From Spirosoma sp. KUDC1026 (lineage in GTDB: Bacteria; Bacteroidota; Bacteroidia; Cytophagales; Spirosomataceae), in NCBI RefSeq assembly GCF_013375035.1, contig NZ_CP056032.1, positions 5,144,001 through 5,208,000 of the forward strand: a stretch of 64,000 nucleotides of DNA, in the 5' to 3' direction. Shown piece by piece: positions 26,832 through 33,042 of the stretch (within the stretch, counting starts at the first letter, position 1; each line of letters begins with the position of its first letter). The notes below the pieces were generated by a model. It did no database searches. It was not told where the DNA came from and saw nothing but the letters and a program-made list of their open reading frames with translations. The position numbers and the translations under genes were made by a program.

Positions 26832-28079
26832 CTAGCTACGTTCTTCCCAGACCTGCGCTACGTTAACAATCACTTCCACGGCTTTCTGCATGTCCTGTAC
26901 TGATACCCATTCGAGCCGCGAGTGAAAGGCATGTTCACCGGCAAAAATGTTGGGACAGGGCAACCCCATAAACGACAATCGAGAACCGTCCGTACCACCC
27001 CGGATGCTACGCCGTTCGGCATTCAGTCCCGATCGACGGATCGCTTCGAGCGCATTATCGACCACCGCCGGATGCAGATCCAGGACTTCTTTCATGTTCC
27101 GGTATTGCTCCTTTACCACCAGTTGCGCCGACGAACCAGGATAGTTTTTCAATACGTCATTAAGCTGATTTTCCAGGTACGTTTCCTTTTCGTGCAACCC
27201 GCCCTCGTTGAAGTCGCGGATGATAAAGTCCAGCACCGCCTGATCCTGATTACCTTCCAGCCGGGTTGGGTGGATAAAACCATCTTTCTGATCGGTCGTT
27301 TCGGGAGAGATAGCGTTTTTAGGCAGCAGCGCCAGCAGATCGGCGGCAATTTTGATCGCGTTTTCCAGCTTGCCTTTCGCAAAACCGGGGTGTGTACTGA
27401 CACCCTGAATCGTGATCGTTACGCCGTCGGCGGAGAAGGTTTCATCCTCCAGCGTCCCCAACGCTTCCCCATCGATGGTGTAGCCGAAATCGGCGTTTAG
27501 CTTCGCAATATTGACTTTCTCGGTTCCTCGTCCTACCTCTTCGTCGGGCGTAAAAAGCAATCGAATTTTACCGTGCTTCACCTCTGGGTGAGTGAGCAGA
27601 TAATGGGCCGCGTCCATAATCTCGGCAACGCCGGCCTTGTTGTCAGCTCCCAGCAGCGTTGTCCCGCTGGCCGTGATGATGTCGTTACCTACTTGCTCCA
27701 GCAGATCAGGATGATCGGCGACCCGGATGATCTGCGCCGGATCGTCGGGCAGAATAATATCATCACCGGCCCACTCGGTATGAATCATAGGTTTTACCCC
27801 CGCGCCCGTTACATCCGGCGACGTATCGACATGGGAGCAGAAGCAGATGGTCGGCACGTTAGTCTTATCCGTGTTTGCCGGAATAGTTGCGTACACGTAG
27901 CCCCACTCGTCCAGTTCGGCATCCTCGATACCCATGTCGATCAATTCCTGAACCAGCATCCGGCTCAGATCTTTCTGCTTTTCGGTACTGGGGTTCGTTG
28001 CCGACTGCGGATCCGACTGCGTATCGATTTGAACGTACCGCAGGAAGCGGTCAAGGGCGGTGAATTGGTAGTGCTGCAT
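26832..28079 (-). CDS. pepT: Peptidase T (tripeptidase)
   Basis: Zinc-dependent aminotripeptidase of family M20B, cytoplasmic. The 415 residues match the family. ICFCSHVDTSPDVTG holds the first metal-binding His and catalytic Asp, LLGADNKAGVAEIMDA the bridging Asp, LLFTPDEEVGRGTEKV the Glu pair, and RGGTDGSRLSFMGLPCPN and NIFAGEHAFHSRLEWV the C-terminal ligands. It is divergent from the AT-rich island that begins just upstream; its own base composition is that of the normal genome. Confidence 0.95.
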   Translation of the reverse strand: MQHYQFTALDRFLRYVQIDTQSDPQSATNPSTEKQKDLSRMLVQELIDMGIEDAELDEWGYVYATIPANTDKTNVPTICFCSHVDTSPDVTGAGVKPMIHTEWAGDDIILPDDPAQIIRVADHPDLLEQVGNDIITASGTTLLGADNKAGVAEIMDAAHYLLTHPEVKHGKIRLLFTPDEEVGRGTEKVNIAKLNADFGYTIDGEALGTLEDETFSADGVTITIQGVSTHPGFAKGKLENAIKIAADLLALLPKNAISPETTDQKDGFIHPTRLEGNQDQAVLDFIIRDFNEGGLHEKETYLENQLNDVLKNYPGSSAQLVVKEQYRNMKEVLDLHPAVVDNALEAIRRSGLNAERRSIRGGTDGSRLSFMGLPCPNIFAGEHAFHSRLEWVSVQDMQKAVEVIVNVAQVWEERS

Positions 28080-28151
28080 TGAGTAAAGAAGATAAAAAGA
28101 AATCTAAAATTTCATATGTAATAAATCTATCAATTATAAGTTGACTTACAT

Positions 28152-28159
28152 TACTTTTG
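28152..28159 (+). promoter_or_regulatory. Candidate -7 element of the island operon
   Basis: TACTTTTG matches the Bacteroidota -7 consensus TAnnTTTG and lies 39 bases before the first start codon of the island. No matching -33 TTTG is seen at the normal distance. Confidence 0.35.
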
Positions 28160-28198
28160 CACTGAAGAAGCCCTCTTTAATTACTTTATAAATTATTT

Positions 28199-28903
28199 AT
28201 GGCAGTAGTTGACTTAGAAACAAGGCTTACAAAAGACTGGAAGATATACAATAGTAACTTAAAATCTAGTGACAGTCTTATATATATCTCTCCTCATATT
28301 GATAATATCGAAGATGGTCCTTCATCGTTGGATTTATCAGTAGGAAACAAGTTTTTATTTCAGGATAGTGGTAAATATTACATTATGCCTGAAGATGGAG
28401 TATATATCGAACCTTTTAGCGCGATACTTATAGAAACAGAACAAAGAATTTGTTTACCTCTAAATGTTTTTGGAATAGTCATTGGAAAAGGCCATCAAAT
28501 ATATCAAGGTACATTTATTTCATCAGGCAAAATCAATCCTGGATTTCAAGGAAAATTAAATATTGGCTTATACAATGGTAGCAGAAAGAAGATTCTCATA
28601 AAGAAAGGACAACCTTTATGTTCTTGTGTATTTTTTCAAATGGAATCTAATAAAACTAATCCATTAAAAGATTATGACAATAATACTCAGGTTAATAATA
28701 CTTACACAAATAGAAAACAAAAAATAATATCATATGTCAAAGCAAATAAAGACTGGCTACCCATTGTAATATCTATTGTAAGCATACTACTATCTGTACT
28801 AGTATCTGTTTCAATAGGTGTAACAAACAGAAACTTTATATTGTATCAAGTTGAACAGAGTAATCCAAAAGTAGACTCTACAAAAAATGATAATAGTAGG
28901 TGA
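28199..28903 (+). CDS. Membrane-anchored dCTP deaminase/dUTPase-fold protein, degenerate active site
   Basis: A 234-residue protein. Residues about 40-150 carry the dCTP deaminase/dUTPase trimeric fold: PSSLDLSVGNKF (41-52), then GTFISSGKINPGFQGKLNIG (104-123), the family motif SG...I(D/N)PGF.G. Against E. coli Dcd the catalytic Glu138 position is Gly123, Asp128 is Asn113 and Arg115 is Tyr102, so deaminase or dUTPase activity is doubtful. A membrane helix (WLPIVISIVSILLSVLVSVS, 186-205) and a 26-residue tail follow; the nucleotide-binding domain should face the cytoplasm. First gene of the island, overlapping the next by 17 bases. I infer a nucleotide sensor tied to the membrane. Confidence 0.75.
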   Translation: MAVVDLETRLTKDWKIYNSNLKSSDSLIYISPHIDNIEDGPSSLDLSVGNKFLFQDSGKYYIMPEDGVYIEPFSAILIETEQRICLPLNVFGIVIGKGHQIYQGTFISSGKINPGFQGKLNIGLYNGSRKKILIKKGQPLCSCVFFQMESNKTNPLKDYDNNTQVNNTYTNRKQKIISYVKANKDWLPIVISIVSILLSVLVSVSIGVTNRNFILYQVEQSNPKVDSTKNDNSR

Positions 28904-29417
28904 AAATTTAGAGGCTTTAATAAGGCAACATAATATTGTTATTGGGTCGGAGAACAGCTTTGATCAAACATCTATATGTTTAACTCTTGACTGCAATATT
29001 ATAAGAATTATTCCTACTGATAATTCTATCGTTACGTACGGAAACCCCATTCCAAAATCTTGGATTCAAGAAGAGATAATTGACACGCAATCAGGTGTAA
29101 TATTAGAGCCCCATCAATCTATTTTAGCTTGTTCTTATGAAACTATAAATATCCCAATAGGATATTTCGGAATGTTACAAACGAAAGGCTCTCTAGCAAG
29201 GCTTTTCGTTTCACTTCACTGCAGTGATTCACAAATAGACCCTGGATTCTCAGGAAAAATTACGTTCGAAATTTGCAATCTTTCGGATATGAGAATAAGA
29301 ATACTTGCTCGACAGAAAGTAGGTTCACTCTTCTTATTGAAATCTTCAACTAAGCACGTAAATGCCTATAACGGTAAGTATCAAAATGCAAACAAGCCTA
29401 CAATCCAACTCCCATAA
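28887..29417 (+). CDS. dCTP deaminase-like protein
   Basis: A 176-residue member of the dCTP deaminase family. GMLQTKGSLARLF (95-107) aligns with the GRSSLARL motif and SQIDPGFSGKITFEICN (115-131) with the RIDPGWSGCIVLEFYN motif of E. coli Dcd. The catalytic Glu (Glu128), the Asp (Asp118) and the second Arg (Arg105) are kept, while Arg110 is Lys100, Ser111 is Gly101 and Arg126 is Gln116. The C-terminus has the lid-like YNGKYQNANKP. It could deaminate dCTP or another pyrimidine nucleotide. It starts inside the previous gene and ends 7 bases before the Nudix gene. Confidence 0.8.
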   Translation: MIIVGENLEALIRQHNIVIGSENSFDQTSICLTLDCNIIRIIPTDNSIVTYGNPIPKSWIQEEIIDTQSGVILEPHQSILACSYETINIPIGYFGMLQTKGSLARLFVSLHCSDSQIDPGFSGKITFEICNLSDMRIRILARQKVGSLFLLKSSTKHVNAYNGKYQNANKPTIQLP

Positions 29418-29424
29418 CCACTCT

Positions 29425-30018
29425 ATGACAGACGAAATAATTATTGCTGTTCCCAGAAAGAAAATTCAGTTTTTGTTAGATAAACAACCATTTGGCTTTT
29501 TCGATGAGAAGTCTAGTCAAATGTACGATCTAATATTAAATAGTTGTACTGAGGTTAACAGAGCCTCGGCAGAGAATGATGAGTCTTTTAAACAAATTAT
29601 CCCATACATTCTAATTACTTATCAAGAGAAATATTTATTACTAAAAAGGAAAACAAAGCAGACAGAGGCTAGACTTCATAATAAGATGTCAATAGGAGTT
29701 GGTGGACACATAAACCCTATTGATTACAATAAAGAAAAAGATATAATATTAGGGGGCTTATTAAGAGAGTTACACGAAGAAGTAAGAATTGTTTCTTTCG
29801 AACCTCCCGTTTTTCTTGGATTTATAAACGATGATATATCAGAAGTAGGGAAAGTGCACCTAGGCTTGCTGTTCAGAGTTGAATCGCATACATCTGATGT
29901 TGACGTAATTGAAATAGATAAGATGGATGGCCAATGGGCATCTATATCAGAACTAAATGAGAACTTTGACTATTTAGAATCTTGGTCACAAATAGCTTTT
30001 AATAGCTGCATAAAATAA
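29425..30018 (+). CDS. Nudix hydrolase (predicted MutT-family phosphoesterase type)
   Basis: A 197-residue Nudix protein. YILITYQEKYLLLKRKTK and MSIGVGGHINPID lead to the box helix LRELHEEV, which keeps the catalytic RExxEE pattern; an insertion of about ten residues separates the Gly motif from the helix, as in the GVGGHIN-type subfamily (COG4112-like). It would hydrolyse a nucleoside diphosphate-X compound; the substrate is unknown. ATG 29425 lies 7 bases after the previous stop and is preferred to the in-frame ATG at 29362. Last gene of the AT-rich island. Confidence 0.82.
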   Translation: MTDEIIIAVPRKKIQFLLDKQPFGFFDEKSSQMYDLILNSCTEVNRASAENDESFKQIIPYILITYQEKYLLLKRKTKQTEARLHNKMSIGVGGHINPIDYNKEKDIILGGLLRELHEEVRIVSFEPPVFLGFINDDISEVGKVHLGLLFRVESHTSDVDVIEIDKMDGQWASISELNENFDYLESWSQIAFNSCIK

Positions 30019-30025
30019 TAAAGAA

Positions 30026-30075
30026 GAGTTTACCAAACGTCCGGCAGGTTGCCCCACCGAACGTTTGGTAAACTC
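30026..30075. terminator. Hairpin at the right end of the island
   Basis: Perfect 15-bp arms (30026-30040 and 30061-30075) with a 20-base loop that has a few extra pairs, between two convergent genes. It is GC-richer than the island, so it probably belonged to the 30093 gene before the island arrived. Confidence 0.7.
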
Positions 30076-30092
30076 GTCCGGGCTAGCCGGTT

Positions 30093-30656
30093 TTAATTTT
30101 CTTCGTCTTCGCTCGTGAACGAATATAACGTATCGTCCAGCGACAGCGTGTTGTTGTTGAAGCCCTGAACGAACTCTTCCACAACGTCGTCCGTGATTTC
30201 TTCGACATTGATGCACACATCCAGGCTGATGCCGTATTCAAAGTCGGTATCAACGTCGATGTTTTCCTTCACCTTAACGGTTTCGGTTTCTTCAATCTCT
30301 TCGATTATTTCGGTTAATGCCGTTTCAGCTTCTTCTTCCAGCTCAGGAGCAATAGTGTAGCCAAGCTCACGATCTTCGGGCGGAACGTAGGTTGGAAACG
30401 TTTTCCGAACCTGCTCCAGCGCCATCTCATACACCAGGCTGCTGTGGTGCAACCGTAACGTATAGACCAGTGCGTCATAGATAACTTCCTGACCTTCGTA
30501 CGTTCCGGGGAACTGGATATGAACACATTCCCCCGATTCGAGCACGTCCAGGTCTTCGTCTTCTACATAGATGAACGACTGCCCTTCCTGACGGCATTCT
30601 TCCTTCAGCTCATTTATTTCTTTAGGATCAAATCCTTCGTTCTTGTAGTTTGCCAT
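30093..30656 (-). CDS. Conserved-looking acidic hypothetical protein
   Basis: A 187-residue highly acidic cytoplasmic protein without signal or membrane segment. The first half has a folded pattern (SFIYVEDEDLDVLESGECVH, LVYTLRLHHSSLVYEMA), the second half a Glu-rich helix (EELEEEAETALTEIIEEIEE region, about 105-125) and further beta-like stretches. Codon use is that of the housekeeping genes, so it is native. I do not recognise a family. It is convergent with the island and lies upstream-adjacent to no operon partner. Confidence 0.7.
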   Translation of the reverse strand: MANYKNEGFDPKEINELKEECRQEGQSFIYVEDEDLDVLESGECVHIQFPGTYEGQEVIYDALVYTLRLHHSSLVYEMALEQVRKTFPTYVPPEDRELGYTIAPELEEEAETALTEIIEEIEETETVKVKENIDVDTDFEYGISLDVCINVEEITDDVVEEFVQGFNNNTLSLDDTLYSFTSEDEEN

Positions 30657-30772
30657 ACGACAAAGCTACGGCTTATTCCCCAATGAATGACAGAAATCGT
30701 GTGCCATAGGATAGGGCTACAAACTTGGCTGCTGACCCCACTTTTGCTTTCCGGGGTATCCTCCAAACAGAA

Positions 30773-30804
30773 AAAGCCTGCCTACGATGACGCAGACAGG
30801 CTTT
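30773..30804 (-). terminator. Terminator of glnII
   Basis: Stem of 8-10 bp (30773-30780 with 30797-30804), followed on the minus strand by T-rich sequence. It lies 24 bases behind the stop codon of the glutamine synthetase gene. Confidence 0.75.
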
Positions 30805-30827
30805 CTTTATAAAGAGCTAATCGTTGC

Positions 30828-31868
30828 TTACGCTACCGTTTCAGCAATGTCAGCCGATTTAACCGTTTTGATGATCTGGGCTGCTACTTTGTAGGGATCA
30901 GCCGCCGAGTTGGGACGACGATCTTCCAGCCAGCCTTTCCAGCCCCGCTCAACCGTAGCGATTGGGATACGGATCGACGCACCGCGGTCAGATATACCGT
31001 ACGAGAACTGGTCGATCGACTGGGTTTCGTGTTTACCCGTCAAACGCATTTCGTTATCGGCACCATACACATCGATGTGCGCTTTGATAACCTCAGGCGA
31101 GCTGCCAAATGCCTGGCAGATCGTGTCATAGGTTGCTTTGTTACCAGCCGTACGCAGAGCCGTGTTCGAGAAGTTAGCGTGCATACCCGAGCCGTTCCAG
31201 TCGGTGTCGCCCAGTGGTTTGCAGTGCCAGTTGATCGACACACCGTACGATTCGCCAATACGTTCCAGCATATAGCGAGCAACCCAGATCTGGTCGCCAG
31301 CTTCTTTAGCACCTTTGGCAAAAATCTGGAATTCCCACTGGCCGGTAGCTACTTCAGCGTTGATACCTTCAACGTTCAAACCAGCATCGAGGCAGGCGTC
31401 GAGGTGCTCTTCTACAATATTTCGGCCAAAGGCATTCTGGGCGCCAACCGAGCAGTAGTAAGGACCTTGTGGACGGGTAGGGAAACCTTCAGCCGGGAAA
31501 CCAAGTGGCTTGTCAATTTCCATATCCCACAGGAAGTATTCCTGTTCAAAACCAAACCAGAAATCGTTATCGTCATCCTCAATGGTTGCCCGACCGTTCG
31601 TCGGGTGAGCGGTACCATCTGAGTTAAGCACCTCACACATAACCAGATAAGCATTTTTACGCTGCGGATCAGGGCAGATAAAAACAGGTTTCAACAAACA
31701 GTCAGATGAGCCACCTGGAGCCTGTTCGGTTGACGAACCGTCAAACGACCACATTGGGCAATCTTCAAGGCTCCCAGAGAAATCGTCTTCGATTTTAGTT
31801 TTGGAACGCAGACTTTGCGTGGGTTTATACCCATCGAGCCAAATGTACTCTAACTTCGACTTTGCCAT
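30828..31868 (-). CDS. glnII: Glutamine synthetase, type II (eukaryotic-like)
   Basis: Forms glutamine from glutamate, ammonia and ATP. The 346-residue length and motifs are of the short GSII type rather than the 470-residue GSI: YIWLDGYKPTQSLRSKT, MWSFDGSSTEQAPGGSSD, FWFGFEQEYFLWD, EVATGQWEFQI and NWHCKPLGDTDWNGSGMHANFS, then RGASIRIP with the Arg finger region. No adenylylation loop of GSI is expected. A long AT-rich leader region with a promoter element lies upstream. Confidence 0.95.
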   Translation of the reverse strand: MAKSKLEYIWLDGYKPTQSLRSKTKIEDDFSGSLEDCPMWSFDGSSTEQAPGGSSDCLLKPVFICPDPQRKNAYLVMCEVLNSDGTAHPTNGRATIEDDDNDFWFGFEQEYFLWDMEIDKPLGFPAEGFPTRPQGPYYCSVGAQNAFGRNIVEEHLDACLDAGLNVEGINAEVATGQWEFQIFAKGAKEAGDQIWVARYMLERIGESYGVSINWHCKPLGDTDWNGSGMHANFSNTALRTAGNKATYDTICQAFGSSPEVIKAHIDVYGADNEMRLTGKHETQSIDQFSYGISDRGASIRIPIATVERGWKGWLEDRRPNSAADPYKVAAQIIKTVKSADIAETVA

Positions 31869-32586
31869 GATGTACGGGTGAGTTATCTATTTATCTAGAT
31901 TGTATTTGATATACTCAGCAAATATAAAGGGGCAAACAAATATTTCTATCTGTCGATAATAGTCTTCACCCTATTTTTTACTGTTTCTCCGAAAATATTA
32001 TACTAATTATTCGTTCGGTGCACAATTCCCCAATAATGCCTGCAAATCTACTTACAGACAATTAATCAATGTAGTTACATCCTATCATACCGCTAGTGGT
32101 TTACGATCAGAATGCACTAAAAATACACCCATAAAATAATAGGCATCGTCACCAGACTACTATTCCCCTACCTAAAAACTGGCTTTTTACCGCCCCGTAA
32201 CGGAAGGATTCTGCCGATCCATAGCACTGATACCAAATAACACATTAGAGTAACAATTAGTAAACATTGCTCAATTGGTATGCATTTTGATTTCTCTTCA
32301 TAACGAAGCAGGCATCAACGACGGGCCTGTTCATGATGGACGGCAACCAGTTGAATCGCAGTATCGCTTAACCAATAAAACAATCTCATCAACGCTACTC
32401 CAGAAAGCCAGGAAAACTTCCCGACAAGCGGGATTACCTGATCGGAATATTGCAGTTAATTCCTGTACTAATGAGTTTGGTCCAATACTTGCCAAGTACG
32501 ATAAAGGTTTACCATAAATGTATAATCAATCCTACTTTTATATGATCTGTACGACAAATAAGATAGTATCTGGTTGAGCGTTCTGT
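31869..32586. other. 718-base AT-rich intergenic region
   Basis: This stretch lies upstream of glnII and of the 32629 gene. The only long frame (32275-32517, plus) has no family resemblance or codon signature and is not accepted. The left third probably holds regulatory DNA for glnII. No tRNA, repeat array or known riboswitch is recognisable. Confidence 0.5.
31919..31926 (-). promoter_or_regulatory. Candidate -7 element of glnII
   Basis: Minus-strand TATATTTG matches TAnnTTTG and would place the transcript start about 45 bases before the ATG. A second TTTG lies close upstream but at a non-standard distance. Confidence 0.4.
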
Positions 32587-32628
32587 TTGGATCTGTTTAA
32601 CTCGGAGAAATCCTACCAGCATTCAAAA

Positions 32629-32928
32629 ATGCCGAATTCACTCACGAAAACACTCACTTTTGGGCAATACAGGGTTCTGATTGCGATTCGTCAGCTTATG
32701 ACAGCCGATCAGTTGGACCTAGTCACGGGCTTCCAGCACCCGATGATTAAGAGTTATCTTCACTTTTTACTTAGTAATCAATTGATTGTCGCTACGGTCG
32801 ATACAGCAACCATCCGCTATGAACTGGCCGAAGCAGGCCACAGGGCGATCATGCACTACGAGGCCACGAATCCTGAGTTAGTCATTCGCCAGCAGGCAGG
32901 CAATCCTATCATCAGCAATCGATACTGA
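32629..32928 (+). CDS. Hypothetical small protein, possible winged helix
   Basis: A 99-residue protein starting at ATG 32629 (an in-frame TTG exists at 32587). FGQYRVLIAIRQLMTADQLD and MIKSYLHFLLSNQLIV, followed by a short beta-like ATIRYELAEAGHRAIMHY, look like a small winged-helix domain of the MarR type (helices, then ELT/A-G wing). This is a structural guess, not a family match. It lies about 110 bases before the histidine kinase gene on the same strand, but no coupling is evident. Confidence 0.5.
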   Translation: MPNSLTKTLTFGQYRVLIAIRQLMTADQLDLVTGFQHPMIKSYLHFLLSNQLIVATVDTATIRYELAEAGHRAIMHYEATNPELVIRQQAGNPIISNRY

Positions 32929-33042
32929 CCGCCGGCCAGAAGACCGCATAATTTACGGCTCTATAGCCGCAATTCGCGCAAACGGCACTGCTTCCCTTTA
33001 CGAAAGTAAGATATTTGCTTTTCGTTCGACGAAGCAACCAAC

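Larger units (their letters stand above)
28084..30027. mobile_element. AT-rich three-gene island, probably acquired
   Basis: From about 28,081 to 30,018 the DNA is strongly AT-rich, with codons ending in A or T (AAA, ATA, AAT), while pepT on the left and the 30093 gene on the right are GC-rich. The island holds exactly three plus-strand genes. The 9-base word taaagaaga occurs at 28084-28092 and again at 30019-30027, framing the island. No integrase, transposase or tRNA target is present, so the mode of entry is unknown. The repeat is low in complexity and may be chance. Confidence 0.6.

Noticed and set aside
28081-30018. AT-rich island as prophage remnant
   Set aside because: No capsid, integrase, lysis or phage-regulator gene is present; dCTP deaminase and Nudix genes occur in phages, but the membrane-anchored degenerate copy is not a standard phage gene. 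Phage origin of single genes stays possible.
32275-32517. 80-codon plus-strand frame between glnII and the 32629 gene
   Set aside because: Composition is unlike a folded protein, no family pattern, and no promoter or coupling; the region reads as regulatory or empty DNA.
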